64,000 nucleotides of DNA from Clostridia bacterium (GCA_016937975.1 JAFGVN010000138.1:1-64000); one strand, 5' to 3'. Counted from the stretch's first letter, positions 35,123 to 45,510 are shown. Numbers and translations are program-made. The notes: generated by a model not told the origin, from the letters alone.

Positions 35123-36514
35123 TTAAAAATCAGCTTGTTTAGTTGTTCTAGGGAAAGGAATAACATCACGAATATTTTTCATACCAGTTAAATACATGAT
35201 TGCTCTTTCAAATCCTAAGCCATAGCCTGCATGTTTTGTGCCACCATATCTTCTCATATCAAGATACCACCAGTAATCTTCTTCATTTAAGCCCATTTCA
35301 TGAATTCTCTTTACTAAAACATCATAGCGCTCTTCTCTTTGAGAACCACCAATAAGTTCACCTACACCTGGTACAAGCAAGTCCATAGCAGCTACGGTTT
35401 TGTCATCATCATTAACGCGCATATAGAAGGCTTTAATGTCTTTTGGCCAATCTGTAACAAATACAGGTTTTTTGAAGTGTTCTTCTGTTAAATAACGCTC
35501 ATGCTCTGTCTGTAAATCTGCACCCCACTCTGGTTTATATTCAAACGCAACACCAGACTTTTGTAAAATTTCAATCGCATGAGCATAAGTGACTCTACCA
35601 AATTCTGATGTTGCAACATGTTTTAATCTTTCAAGTAAACCTTGATCAATTCTTTGGTCAAAGAATTCCAACTCATCTGGGCATTGTTCCATTACATAAT
35701 TAATTAAGTATTTTAGCATTTCTTCTGCCAATTCCATATCATCTTCCAAATCAGCAAAAGCAATCTCAGGTTCTATCATCCAGAACTCTGCAGCATGACG
35801 CGCTGTATTAGAATTTTCCGCTCTAAAAGTAGGACCAAATGTATAAACATTTCTAAATGCCATACAATGAGTTTCAACAGCTAATTGACCTGAAACGGTT
35901 AAGTTGGTTTCTTTACCGAAGAAATCCTTTTTGTAATCAATTAAACCCTCTTCAGTTCTAGGAATACTGTGTAAATCCATTGTTGTAACTCTAAACATTT
36001 CACCAGCACCTTCACAGTCAGAACCAGTAATGATTGGCGTATGTGTATAAACGAAACCCTTTTCATTAAAGAATTTGTGTAAAGCAAAGGCTGCTACTGA
36101 TCTTACTCTAAAAACAGCATTAAAAGTATTTGCTCTAGGTCTCAAATGCGCTATCGTTCTTAAATACTCTAAAGTATGTCTTTTCTTTTGTAAGGGATAA
36201 TCACTATCTGAATCACCTTCCAAAACAATTGATTTTGCTTTAATTTCAAAAGGTTGCTTTGCTTCTGGTGTTAAAACAAACACACCTTCAACAACAATAC
36301 TTGAAGCTATACTGTATTTAGCAACTTCAGAAAAGTTTTCTAAATCTTCTTCAAAAACAACCTGAATATTCTTGTATGATGTACCATCATTGACTTCAAT
36401 GAAACCAAATGCCTTTGAAGCACGCAATGTACGAATCCAACCACCAACTCTTACCTCTTGGTTTGCATAAGCTTCTGGATTTTTAATTAAATCTTTAAAC
36501 AATACGAAACTCAT
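35123..36514 (-). CDS. asnS: Asparaginyl-tRNA synthetase
   Basis: 463 aa from ATG 36514 behind AAAGGAGAAATT. A longer frame to 36553 starts in the leader terminator. An N-terminal OB-fold anticodon-binding domain (residues 1-110; [10 protein letters not shown]) is followed by the class II core with motif 2 [15 protein letters not shown] and motif 3 [19 protein letters not shown] near the C-terminus. The pattern with [10 protein letters not shown] at the end marks AsnRS rather than AspRS. A T-box leader with a possible AAC (Asn) specifier lies directly upstream. Presence of AsnRS means asparagine need not be made by amidotransferase on tRNA. Confidence 0.97.
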   Translation of the reverse strand: MSFVLFKDLIKNPEAYANQEVRVGGWIRTLRASKAFGFIEVNDGTSYKNIQVVFEEDLENFSEVAKYSIASSIVVEGVFVLTPEAKQPFEIKAKSIVLEGDSDSDYPLQKKRHTLEYLRTIAHLRPRANTFNAVFRVRSVAAFALHKFFNEKGFVYTHTPIITGSDCEGAGEMFRVTTMDLHSIPRTEEGLIDYKKDFFGKETNLTVSGQLAVETHCMAFRNVYTFGPTFRAENSNTARHAAEFWMIEPEIAFADLEDDMELAEEMLKYLINYVMEQCPDELEFFDQRIDQGLLERLKHVATSEFGRVTYAHAIEILQKSGVAFEYKPEWGADLQTEHERYLTEEHFKKPVFVTDWPKDIKAFYMRVNDDDKTVAAMDLLVPGVGELIGGSQREERYDVLVKRIHEMGLNEEDYWWYLDMRRYGGTKHAGYGLGFERAIMYLTGMKNIRDVIPFPRTTKQADF

Positions 36515-36527
36515 AATTTCTCCTTTC

Positions 36528-36775
36528 AAAAAATAAAAATAATCTTTTAACAAGGGACGAAAAACCGCGGTACCACCCTACTTATCAAAAGATTGATCAC
36601 TCTACTGTTATCATAACGGTTAACTGCCGTCTAAGCCTACTGATTTCGGTTAGAAACTCCAAGATGTTTTTCACTTAAAACTTCTTATCAGGCTTCCACC
36701 ATCCCTGAATCGCTTAAAAGGTCTTTTAAGTTACTTTTTCTTTTCATCGTTTATTTATTCTTATCCAATTTCTCT
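36528..36775 (-). promoter_or_regulatory. T-box leader of asnS
   Basis: The T-box AGGGTGGTACCGCG is at 36566-36579 on the minus strand. The specifier loop appears as GGAGTTTCTAACCGAAATC with AAC (Asn) about eight bases before CAGTAGG. AATCTTTTGATAA pairs with TTGTTAAAAGATT, extended by GGG/CCC, and a T-run (36528-36540) follows, giving a terminator that encloses and would disrupt the T-box. This differs from the usual compact hairpin. Confidence 0.92.
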
Positions 36776-36861
36776 TCTGTATTATAACTTAATAAAAAAG
36801 TTCTGTCAAAACTTTTATTTTTTAACATTACGGGGTAAAATGATAGTCTAGGAGGAATAAT

Positions 36862-38049
36862 ATGTTAGATAAAGTTATTTTCATCTCTTTTGATTTAATC
36901 TTGTTATTAATAGGTTTTGTTATTGTTAGTGCTTTTTTCATCAACAACGATGTACTACCAGAGAAAAGAATGTTATCTTCATTGATTAGCATTGGCTTAT
37001 CATTAATTATTGGTCATACAGCCTTTGATTATGATTTAAAAGTCTTGTTTCTTTATGAGATTATGTTTTTTGCACTTTTTAATTTTTTATTTATTCAATC
37101 AAATCTAAAAATGCTCGGACATCTTGCCCTTAGCGGACTTCTTGGTATATCAGTTTTATTTTTACCCTTTGAATCATTATCCTTTTTAAATAACGATACT
37201 TTTTTTAATACAAGCCTTGTTTACACAGTAATCGCTTCCATCATATTATTCGTCGTATATCGAAAGGCCATTAAGGGAAACTATCACGCCATAGTAAAAA
37301 ATGGATTCTCTCTTATGTTTATAAATGCTTTGGTCATCTTATTAATACCCATAGAATATGCCTTACCTATTGTAGCCGTGTTATTTGGTATTATGGCATG
37401 GTTCAGCATTACCGGCATCATTGATCAAAACGCGACACAAATTATTGATCTTAACCAAAGAATTGCTAGACTTGAAAACGAATTCAACGACGAATTAAGA
37501 CGTGCTGTTAACAAACAAACTTTCCATTTGAAAGAAGTTCAAGAGCGCATGTCTCACATTAATAAAATAGACAATCTTACAAAAGCTTATAACAAAAAGG
37601 CAATATTCGATATGGTTGAAGATCTCATTGCAGATCGCCGTACACCAGAATTTGCCATGATCATGTTTGACATTGATCATTTTAAAAACTTAAATGATAC
37701 CTTAGGACACATCAAAGGTGATTTATGCTTGAGGACCCTTGCTAAAATTGCCTTTGATTCCATTAGAAATACTGATTATCTTGGACGCTTTGGCGGTGAT
37801 GAATTTTTAATTTTGCTTCCAAAAGCAAGTTTTAATACTGCGATGTCTATTGCAGAGCGCTTTAGAAAGAAAATTCAAACTGAAACTAATCCAAAATTTA
37901 CAGTTTCTGTAGGTGTTGCCCATTACCCACAAGATGGGAATACCTTAAAAGGGCTCTTAGATATTGCAGACAAGGGTCTTTACTATTCCAAAGAAAAAGG
38001 TAGAAACAGTGTATCTTATCATAATCCTAATTTAGAAAAAAAAATATAG
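36862..38049 (+). CDS. Membrane diguanylate cyclase (GGDEF)
   Basis: 395 aa. Six or so membrane segments cover residues 5-185, a coiled-coil-like linker lies at 190-230, and a GGDEF domain at about 235-390. The active-site motif is FGGDEF and an inhibitory I-site RNTD sits five residues before it, so the enzyme should be active and product-inhibited. The metal-binding aspartate is in FDIDHFKNLND. It makes c-di-GMP from two GTP. The N-terminal sensor is a 7TM-like module without a recognised ligand. The ATG follows AGGAGG by seven bases. Single gene. Confidence 0.93.
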   Translation: MLDKVIFISFDLILLLIGFVIVSAFFINNDVLPEKRMLSSLISIGLSLIIGHTAFDYDLKVLFLYEIMFFALFNFLFIQSNLKMLGHLALSGLLGISVLFLPFESLSFLNNDTFFNTSLVYTVIASIILFVVYRKAIKGNYHAIVKNGFSLMFINALVILLIPIEYALPIVAVLFGIMAWFSITGIIDQNATQIIDLNQRIARLENEFNDELRRAVNKQTFHLKEVQERMSHINKIDNLTKAYNKKAIFDMVEDLIADRRTPEFAMIMFDIDHFKNLNDTLGHIKGDLCLRTLAKIAFDSIRNTDYLGRFGGDEFLILLPKASFNTAMSIAERFRKKIQTETNPKFTVSVGVAHYPQDGNTLKGLLDIADKGLYYSKEKGRNSVSYHNPNLEKKI

Positions 38050-38066
38050 CGATCTTCGGATCGCTA
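38035..38066 (-). terminator. Terminator of the BTAD regulator gene
   Basis: TAGCGATC and GATCGCTA with a TTCG loop on the plus strand. On the minus strand the stem is followed by TATTTTTTTTC, so it ends the regulator transcript; it overlaps both convergent gene ends. Confidence 0.85.
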
Positions 38067-41000
38067 TAATAATTGCCTTTTAATCTTTAATTCATTCAAA
38101 CGTTTCATTTCATAACAGCCAGTAAAATTTCTCAGATGATGAATGCCCACCTCAACAAAATTCATACCTTCACTTTCAATAAAATCCTGTAATTTTTTAG
38201 AAAAGATATTCCCTTCCAAAAGCATGGTCTCAAGTTCCGCTTTTATTCTGCAAACCACTGCTAGCTCATAAGGATTATTCATTTTTGCGGAGTACTTGTT
38301 GGCCATTTCAAACAATTCCAGCGCTTTATCAAATTTATTATTTTTAACATGAAGCAATCCTAAGAATCCATAGGCAATTGATCTTCTCCACGGGAAATCC
38401 AGTTGTTCATATAATTTAAGCGCACTTTCGAAATAACGTTGTGCTAAAAGATAATCACCTAAATCATATGCAGAATGACCTGCATTCGTATAAAATAAAG
38501 TCAATCGTCCCAGCAAATCATTATTTTCACAGATTTCAATGGCCTTCTCATAATATTTAATTGCTTCTGAGAAATCACCTTTAAATCGATTCGAATCACC
38601 CATATAATAATATGCTGCAGCAATATTTAAAGTATATTTATCTTTATCTTTAAATTGCTTCATAATCTGAATGGATTTTAATAACAATTCCTCGCCTTCT
38701 TCAAAATTAGACTGTAATACCAAATACAAACCTTTTAGTCTTAATAGAATACCTTTCTCAAATGCAAGATTGTTTTCTTCAGCATAGGCGAAAGCTATAG
38801 TTATATTTTCATACATCATCCCTAAGTTGTGGGTATTAATACTGTAGAATATATTTTGTAGATAACCCTTTATAAGATACTCTACATTAGCCTCACCGTC
38901 TGCAATTTCTATAACTTCAGAAATAGAATTCAAACCTTTTTCATACATGCCATTATTAATGTAATGACGCCCTGTCATATGCTTAAATTTTAATTTTAAA
39001 TCTATAAGTTCATTAGACATCTTATCCTGATTCAAACGAGACAATTCTTCTTCTATCTTTTGAAATTCCTCTTCTATTTCTGCTTCTGAAAAGAATATAC
39101 TCTCATGATTAAAGACATCTCTTTCCTTGATCAACGGAAAAACTTCATGACTGGACTGCAAATACTCATATAAATTTTTTATGCGATATTCTAAAGCTTT
39201 TAAAACTTGATTGCCTTGTGTATAATGATAAACCAATCTAGAATAGTCATTTCGACTTGTATAAGGCAGCTCCTCTAAACGCTTTGCAATTCTAGAATGT
39301 AAGATTTTTCTTTTTGATAAACTCAAATCATTGTAAATATAAGTTTTAATCTTACTGTGGGTAAAATTATAAACTGCATTATTTTCTTCATCAACTTCTT
39401 CTTTTATCAAATACATATGTTCTAGTTCTTCTATAAGATCTAGAACTTCAAACTCACTTTTTTCACTGATGCTAACAATATCTTCAACCGTGAACCTCTT
39501 ATGATATACAGAAGCCAGTTGAATGACTTGAAGGCTTTCTTTAGATATGTTTAGGAGCCTATGTTTAAAAGCATCCTTCATTTTCGGAGTCAACCCATGG
39601 TGGTCTTCACCAGCTCTAATGCTTTTGATCATTTCCATTATAAAAAAAGGATTGCCTTCTGTTTCTTCATATATATGTTTTAAATTCTTCTCATCTAAAG
39701 CTTCATAATGTTTTACAAATTCAAATGTTTCTTTTTCGGTAAATCTAGGCAAAATGAAACGCTTGATAATATCTCTAGAACTAAACTCTGAAATAAACTT
39801 TTCAATGGACTCATGATGAGCATTCCTGCAAGTCATATATACTACTGGATTCTCAACATATCTTTCATTAACTAATTTTTTTAACATAATCAGACTTGGT
39901 TCATCCAGCCATTGTATATCTTCAAATACCAATAAAAGCTTCACTTCTCGAGTAACAATTTTAATCAATTCATAAATAGCATTTTCAACAGTTCTTTTTC
40001 TAAAAATATGCTCATCATTATTTCTTGTTTGTATGTCAGCACCTTGTTTTTCAAAGGAAGGGAAAGTAGAAACTATGGCTCTTTTTACAAATTCAGGAAT
40101 TTCAATATGTTCCTTATCTACAATGACACCAAGTTTCTCAATCAAATCATCCCATGCTTTTAAGTTGAACCCCTCTATTGCTTGATAACAAAACACCCTT
40201 ACAACTTCCACATCATCGAGTTGATGAATAAGGGCATTCATTAAAGCTGTTTTACCTATCCCAATTTCTCCTTGTAGTAAATAATGGGCATAAGGTTGAT
40301 TTGATAAATAGTGGTTGTAGTTTTGAAACAACTGATTTAAAAGTTGTTCTCTTCCATAAAAAAAGTCAGACTGAACTTTCTTTTCTTGTTTCTTTTGCTG
40401 AGATCGTCTTTGAATAATCTTTTCATAAAGGGCATAGGTTTCAGCATCTGGGCTTATTGCCAATTCATCATCTAAGAGTTTAACCAGTTCTTCGAAAATT
40501 GAAAGACTCTTATCATAACGTCCAGAATGGTAATATGCTTCCATTAACATCCGATAAACCTCTTCATCGAAAGGATCAATTTTCATTAGTTTTTTGCATA
40601 AACTTTCAACTTCGTTATAAGCTTTCTGTTCAAATTTATCTTCTGCAAGACGTAGAGTTTTTTGTATATATAAACCCTCATAATATTGTCTTTGAGTCAT
40701 AAGCCAGTTTTCAAAATTCTCACAACCCTTAAGATTCAAGCCTTCCAACAGACTTCCCTGATAGGCTGAAAGATTTTGCTGGGGTGCTAAAAACAGATCT
40801 ACATCCAAGCTAATCTCAATATCAGGATTTATTTCAATCATAGAACGCCGAGGTGAGATAAACACCTCGGCTCCAATATGCTTTTTAATGATATATATGG
40901 CGTTACGCAAATTTTTCTTAGCAACATTATCTTCAGAATCTGCCCAAAAGAGATTAACCAAATGATCACGTGTTGTTTTTTTGGTCAACAACAGATAATA

Positions 41001-41096
41001 AAACAAGGCATCTGCTTTCTTAAATGGAAATTTAATTTCCTCTCCTTGATAGTAAATTTCAGGAATACCGAATAATTTTGCTTTTATATTAGCCAT
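38064..41096 (-). CDS. BTAD-type transcriptional regulator with AAA ATPase and TPR repeats
   Basis: 1010 aa. It has an N-terminal winged-helix of the OmpR/SARP type (1-90), a bacterial transcriptional activation domain (about 95-235), then a P-loop ATPase: Walker A GEIGIGKTA (about 277-285) and Walker B LLLVFEDIQWLDE (about 393-405). It ends in a TPR-rich C-terminal half (about 690-980) with repeated DLGDYLLAQRYFESALKLYE-type units. It is a large STAND-like signal integrator and DNA-binding activator of the AfsR class. It is 10 bases downstream of a lipoprotein gene in the same operon, suggesting the lipoprotein and regulator belong together, though the signal is unknown. Length is above the usual SARP size. 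Confidence 0.92.
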   Translation of the reverse strand: MANIKAKLFGIPEIYYQGEEIKFPFKKADALFYYLLLTKKTTRDHLVNLFWADSEDNVAKKNLRNAIYIIKKHIGAEVFISPRRSMIEINPDIEISLDVDLFLAPQQNLSAYQGSLLEGLNLKGCENFENWLMTQRQYYEGLYIQKTLRLAEDKFEQKAYNEVESLCKKLMKIDPFDEEVYRMLMEAYYHSGRYDKSLSIFEELVKLLDDELAISPDAETYALYEKIIQRRSQQKKQEKKVQSDFFYGREQLLNQLFQNYNHYLSNQPYAHYLLQGEIGIGKTALMNALIHQLDDVEVVRVFCYQAIEGFNLKAWDDLIEKLGVIVDKEHIEIPEFVKRAIVSTFPSFEKQGADIQTRNNDEHIFRKRTVENAIYELIKIVTREVKLLLVFEDIQWLDEPSLIMLKKLVNERYVENPVVYMTCRNAHHESIEKFISEFSSRDIIKRFILPRFTEKETFEFVKHYEALDEKNLKHIYEETEGNPFFIMEMIKSIRAGEDHHGLTPKMKDAFKHRLLNISKESLQVIQLASVYHKRFTVEDIVSISEKSEFEVLDLIEELEHMYLIKEEVDEENNAVYNFTHSKIKTYIYNDLSLSKRKILHSRIAKRLEELPYTSRNDYSRLVYHYTQGNQVLKALEYRIKNLYEYLQSSHEVFPLIKERDVFNHESIFFSEAEIEEEFQKIEEELSRLNQDKMSNELIDLKLKFKHMTGRHYINNGMYEKGLNSISEVIEIADGEANVEYLIKGYLQNIFYSINTHNLGMMYENITIAFAYAEENNLAFEKGILLRLKGLYLVLQSNFEEGEELLLKSIQIMKQFKDKDKYTLNIAAAYYYMGDSNRFKGDFSEAIKYYEKAIEICENNDLLGRLTLFYTNAGHSAYDLGDYLLAQRYFESALKLYEQLDFPWRRSIAYGFLGLLHVKNNKFDKALELFEMANKYSAKMNNPYELAVVCRIKAELETMLLEGNIFSKKLQDFIESEGMNFVEVGIHHLRNFTGCYEMKRLNELKIKRQLL

Positions 41097-41106
41097 AATC
41101 TCCTAC

Positions 41107-42288
41107 TTACTTCTTAGTGTAACCGCGTACAAGCCACTGATCATTAACTTTTGATAATTCATACAACCAATTGTATTTTGCGACTGTAACTTCTCCATTT
41201 TTTGTCTTTTGGATTTCTTCATAAACACTCACAGTTGCAACTTTTCCATTTACTGTTGGGGTACCAATATCCATTTTTAAAAATTCTTCTGTCAAGCCGT
41301 CACGACTGAAGTTAATGGCATTGTTATACGCTGTACTATTTTTAACAACATAGTTGAAGAAATCTTTATTGTTATCATTCACATAATCAATCCATGCATT
41401 GTTAAAGTTTCTTATGGCAGTTCTCACCGCTTCTTTTTCATCAACTGCTGGCGTCTCATCATCTGCTGTTGTTGTGTCATTTGAGGAATTGTCTGCATCA
41501 GAATTTTGATCAGTGGAATCACTAGTAGTATCATCAATAGTATCATCAGTATCATCAGTAGCATCTGTTACATTATCGTTATCACCTGTTGACGTTTCAT
41601 CTACCTCTACTGAATCCTCAGACGTATCTTGTGAAGATGCAATATAACCCGAATTCTTACCATAAAGGGCATAACCGTACTGATAATATTCTCCATCTAT
41701 TTTCACTTTTTTCGAGAAAGCAATAACACCTAGATTTTCCATGATTTTACGACTTTCAATATAATCATTCTTCTTATTTTGATACAAAACCTGATATAGG
41801 GTACCACGCTCATCTTCAGTGACTTCTGTAATGATTGCTGTAATGGTTTGCTTTTCTCCATTACTATCTTTAATTTCTTCAGTCCATGTATTGCCTTTTT
41901 CAAGTGGTGCTTTAATAATAGTCATTTCATCATATTCAGAGTCCAACATCGCTTCAGCAGTTTTCCTTTGAATAATAGAATCATTTGTTATCTCATAATA
42001 TACTTCAATTTTGTAGTTTTTATTAGATTCTCCACCTGATACATCTTCTACTTCACCTGTTATTTTGAAAATAGCCTGATGATCATCTTTTGTGATATTA
42101 TTAAGAACCATTTCATGATAATATTCTGCTCCACCGATATATGCCCATTGAAAGCCTTCATCTGGCATTAAATTCATCAAATCTTGATTCAACAATCCAT
42201 CATTCGCAACTTCATCATTCTTTTTACAACCTGTCACAGCCACGAAAGTCAACAAGATCATTAACCATACCACTATTTTTTTAATCAT
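41107..42288 (-). CDS. Lipoprotein with Asp/Thr-rich linker and TcaA/NTF2-like C-terminal domain
   Basis: 393 aa. The signal peptide ends in a lipobox AVTGCKK (cysteine 21), so the mature protein is anchored outside the membrane. The N-terminal half (about 35-210) is a beta-rich extracellular domain. A low-complexity stretch (about 220-285) is dominated by Asp, Thr and Ser in DDT-type runs. The C-terminal 110 residues (EAVRTAIRNFNNAWIDYVND to DQWLVRGYTKK) resemble the NTF2-like domain that ends TcaA/YvbJ proteins. The role is not clear; its place ahead of the BTAD regulator suggests an envelope sensing or reporting task. The ATG follows AGGAGGAAAAT. Confidence 0.85.
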   Translation of the reverse strand: MIKKIVVWLMILLTFVAVTGCKKNDEVANDGLLNQDLMNLMPDEGFQWAYIGGAEYYHEMVLNNITKDDHQAIFKITGEVEDVSGGESNKNYKIEVYYEITNDSIIQRKTAEAMLDSEYDEMTIIKAPLEKGNTWTEEIKDSNGEKQTITAIITEVTEDERGTLYQVLYQNKKNDYIESRKIMENLGVIAFSKKVKIDGEYYQYGYALYGKNSGYIASSQDTSEDSVEVDETSTGDNDNVTDATDDTDDTIDDTTSDSTDQNSDADNSSNDTTTADDETPAVDEKEAVRTAIRNFNNAWIDYVNDNNKDFFNYVVKNSTAYNNAINFSRDGLTEEFLKMDIGTPTVNGKVATVSVYEEIQKTKNGEVTVAKYNWLYELSKVNDQWLVRGYTKK

Positions 42289-42384
42289 ATTTTCCTCCTG
42301 TACATAGTCCTATCTTAACCTTATTTCCCAAGCATCACAATATAAAAAGTCAATTTTCTCTATATAACTATATTTTTTTTGACC

Positions 42385-43854
42385 TTATTTAATTTGTGCT
42401 AATATTTGCTTTAAAAATTCAAATGTTCTTGTCACAGATGAAATACTTAATTGCTCATAAGGTGTATGTACATTGGCCATATTTGGTCCGAAGGAAATCA
42501 TGTCTAAATCACTTCCATCACCAACTTCAGTAAGTTTTTCCGCAAAAAAGCCACATTCTAAGCCAGCGTGAATTGCAGCAATTTCGCCTTCTTTACCTGT
42601 CGTATCCTTATAGATCTTCTTGAAAAGATCTTGTAGCATCGATTTAGGATTATAAGCCCACTCCGGATAATCCGCAACAGTCTCTAACTCACAGTTCATC
42701 CACTTTGCCATGATCTGAAGTCTTTCTAACATCTCGTATTTTAAAGTTCGTACAGAAGACCTTAATGCAGATTCAAAAACAATCTTATTGTCTTTTTCAT
42801 GTAAAACGCCTATATTCAAACTGCTCTCTACTAAATCTTTAATTGCAAAACTCATGGTTTGAACGCCACAAGGAATCATCACTAATCCTGAAATAATTTG
42901 AGATTTGCATTCTTCTGTATATATAAATTCTACTTTGGCAATTTCCTTAATCGCAATATCTAAATGATCGGTTTGTAAAAGTTCATTATTGTATATTTTT
43001 TTTAGACGTTCTACTTCACTTCTTAATTTTTCTTCATCACCACATACAATCACTGCATCGGCTTCACGGGGAATAGCATTTGGCTTTGATCCACCTTTAA
43101 TATGAGCTAAGTCAAATGAAACTTCTAATTCATTGAGTAGACGTCCCAACAATTTTATTGCATTACCACGACCATCTTTTATGTTTAAGCCCGAATGACC
43201 ACCTTTTAAATCTTTAATCATCAAATGATAACCCTTAGACTCAACTGGTTTTCTTTCTACAGGAAGCTTTAAGTTCGCTCTTACACCACCTGCACAACTT
43301 GCAAAGAACACACCTTCCTCTTCTGAATCAATGTTAATTAAGAGTTTTCCTGACACATTGTTTTTATCAAAACCAATAACCCCACCCATGCCTGTTTCTT
43401 CTTCAACAGTTACAATAACTTCAAGTGGTGGATGCTTAATATCATTTGAATCCAAAATGGCCATAGCAAAAGCAACGGCTATACCGTTATCAGCTCCTAA
43501 GGTTGTACCATGTGCTTTTAATAAATCTCCATCAAGATATAATTTTAAAGGATCTTTTGTAAAATCATGCTCTGTATCAGCATTCTTTTCACAAACCATA
43601 TCCATATGGCCTTGCAAAATTACAGTCGGTGCATTTTCGTAACCTGCAGTACCAGGTTTTTTAATGATAATATTGAGGACATCGTCTTGAATGGTTTCAA
43701 GACCAAGTGATTGTCCAAAATGCAGCAAATAGTTCGAAACTTCTCTTTCATTATGCGAGCCTCTAGGAATTTGACTTAATTGTTCAAAGTAACGAAATAC
43801 TTTTTCTGGTTGTAAACCTTTTGTTATGTAATTATGATTCTCGAATTTTCTCAT
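42385..43854 (-). CDS. pepD: Aminoacyl-histidine dipeptidase (peptidase M20C)
   Basis: 489 aa from ATG 43854 after GGAGGGCAAT. An eight-codon longer frame starts in the ribosome site. It hydrolyses carnosine-type and other dipeptides in the cytosol. Zinc ligands are visible: His-x-Asp in VILQGHMDMVCEK, the aspartate in GTTLGADNGIAVAFAM, Glu-Glu in VTVEEETGMGG, aspartate in NIDSEEEG and the late histidine in AIHAGLECGFF. The length matches PepD. The N-terminal EKVFRYFEQLSQIPRGS is typical. Confidence 0.96.
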   Translation of the reverse strand: MRKFENHNYITKGLQPEKVFRYFEQLSQIPRGSHNEREVSNYLLHFGQSLGLETIQDDVLNIIIKKPGTAGYENAPTVILQGHMDMVCEKNADTEHDFTKDPLKLYLDGDLLKAHGTTLGADNGIAVAFAMAILDSNDIKHPPLEVIVTVEEETGMGGVIGFDKNNVSGKLLINIDSEEEGVFFASCAGGVRANLKLPVERKPVESKGYHLMIKDLKGGHSGLNIKDGRGNAIKLLGRLLNELEVSFDLAHIKGGSKPNAIPREADAVIVCGDEEKLRSEVERLKKIYNNELLQTDHLDIAIKEIAKVEFIYTEECKSQIISGLVMIPCGVQTMSFAIKDLVESSLNIGVLHEKDNKIVFESALRSSVRTLKYEMLERLQIMAKWMNCELETVADYPEWAYNPKSMLQDLFKKIYKDTTGKEGEIAAIHAGLECGFFAEKLTEVGDGSDLDMISFGPNMANVHTPYEQLSISSVTRTFEFLKQILAQIK

Positions 43855-44007
43855 ATTGCCCTCCTTTTTCTTTTTCATCTTATTTTAACACAATTCATGT
43901 CTTTTGACCTGTAGAAAATAGATTTGTAACAAGAATGATGCATATTCATAATATTCCACTTGACAGTATATTTATTAATTGTTAGAATATTTAAAATATG
44001 AAATGCA

Positions 44008-44245
44008 ATGATAGAGACAAATCATACATCTATGAAGCATAGAGAGCCAATGGTTGGTGAAAATTGGTGTTCAGTGTTATGATGCATCCCTCTTGAGCAG
44101 TTAACTTGAATCAAGTAGAGTTAAACGGTTAGTCTCGTTATTGACTTAGGTTTGATAGAACTGAAGTGAGTGATTTGCATTGCAAATAACAAAGGTGGTA
44201 ACGCGGGTTGGACTCGTCCTTTTATAGGATGGGTCTTTTTTATTT
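44008..44245 (+). promoter_or_regulatory. T-box leader of ilvA
   Basis: AAAGGTGGTAACGCG at 44191-44205 is the T-box; the terminator is GACTCGTCC / GGATGGGTC (44211-44234) followed by TTTTTT. Stem I features (ATAGAGACAA start, GGTTGGTGAAAATTGG apical part) lie upstream at 44010-44110. The specifier codon is not assigned with confidence; ATC near 44120-44122 is a candidate, which would fit isoleucine. Confidence 0.9.
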
Positions 44246-44307
44246 TCCTTCCTTAATCACGCTCACTGAAAGCAGCTTCTATTGTTGTGAAGAGGATTGG
44301 AGGAAAA

Positions 44308-45510
44308 ATGAATCATTTAGAAAGTATTCTACAAGCGAAGGAACATCTTAATTCTGTGTTATTGCCTACACCACTGATATATAGTCCTGGTTTTAGCAAA
44401 GAATTTGAAAACGAAGTTTATTTGAAACCTGAAAATTTACAAAGAACTGGCGCTTTTAAAATTCGAGGCGCGTACTACAAAATTGCAAAACTAAAAGACA
44501 CACAAAAAATTAATGGACTAATTTGTTCCTCAGCAGGGAATCATGCGCAAGGTGTTGCATATGCAGCCCAACAACTTAATTTAAAAGCAACCATTGTAAT
44601 GCCTAAAACAACACCATTGATAAAAGTACAGGCAACTAAACAATATGGTGCGGAAGTCATATTACATGGCGATGTATACGACGACGCTTATACAGAAGCC
44701 AGACGACTGGAAAAAGAACTCGGTTATATTTTTATTCACCCCTTCGACGATTGGGATATTATTTACGGTCAAGGTACTATCGGACTCGAGATTCTAGACG
44801 AATTAGAAGATGTAGATTGTGTCTTGGTTCCTGTAGGAGGTGGAGGTCTTATTTCAGGCATTGCTACTGCTATTAAACACGTTAAACCCAGTGTTCAGGT
44901 CATAGGTGTTGAACCTAGAGGTGCAATGGCCATGAAGCAGTCTCTCAGAATGAACGAAAGAGTAACTTTAAAACAAGTAGATACCATTGCTGATGGTGTA
45001 GCCGTGAAAGAACCTGGCAAACTAACTTTTGAGTCTATCAGACAATACGTCGATGATATTGTTATCGTAGATGATTATGATTTAATGGATGCCTTTTTAA
45101 TGCTTGTAGAACATCACAAAATAGTTGCGGAAAATGCAGGTTTACTTTCCCTAGCAGGTCTTAAAAAAGTAAAATTTAAGCATAAAAAAGTAGTTTCTCT
45201 TTTAAGTGGTGGGAATATTGACGTCGTAACTATGTCTTCACTGATTAATAAAGGTCTTATTTCAAGAGGTCGAATATATTGTTTCTCTGTTGATTTGCCA
45301 GATACACCTGGGCAACTTCTAAAGATTTCACAAATTCTCAGTGATCACAAGGCTAACGTCGTCAAATTAGACCACAATCAATTTAGAACTACTAACCGTT
45401 TCCATCACGTAAATTTACAAGTTACCATTGAAACAAATGGTCATGAACATCTAAATTTGATCTTGGAAAAATTAAATGAGGGCGGATTTTTTGTTCAAGA
45501 AGTCAAATAA
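44308..45510 (+). CDS. ilvA: Threonine ammonia-lyase
   Basis: 400 aa from ATG 44308, five bases after GGAGG. A GTG seven codons earlier lies ahead of the ribosome site. It deaminates threonine to 2-oxobutanoate and starts isoleucine synthesis or threonine fermentation. The PLP-binding lysine is in RTGAFKIRGAYYKI; SSAGNHAQGVAYAA and the phosphate cup VGGGGLISGIA are classic. A C-terminal ACT-like domain (about 325-400; FSVDLPDTPGQLLKISQIL) gives the short, single-regulatory-domain form. A T-box controls its transcription. Confidence 0.95.
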   Translation: MNHLESILQAKEHLNSVLLPTPLIYSPGFSKEFENEVYLKPENLQRTGAFKIRGAYYKIAKLKDTQKINGLICSSAGNHAQGVAYAAQQLNLKATIVMPKTTPLIKVQATKQYGAEVILHGDVYDDAYTEARRLEKELGYIFIHPFDDWDIIYGQGTIGLEILDELEDVDCVLVPVGGGGLISGIATAIKHVKPSVQVIGVEPRGAMAMKQSLRMNERVTLKQVDTIADGVAVKEPGKLTFESIRQYVDDIVIVDDYDLMDAFLMLVEHHKIVAENAGLLSLAGLKKVKFKHKKVVSLLSGGNIDVVTMSSLINKGLISRGRIYCFSVDLPDTPGQLLKISQILSDHKANVVKLDHNQFRTTNRFHHVNLQVTIETNGHEHLNLILEKLNEGGFFVQEVK

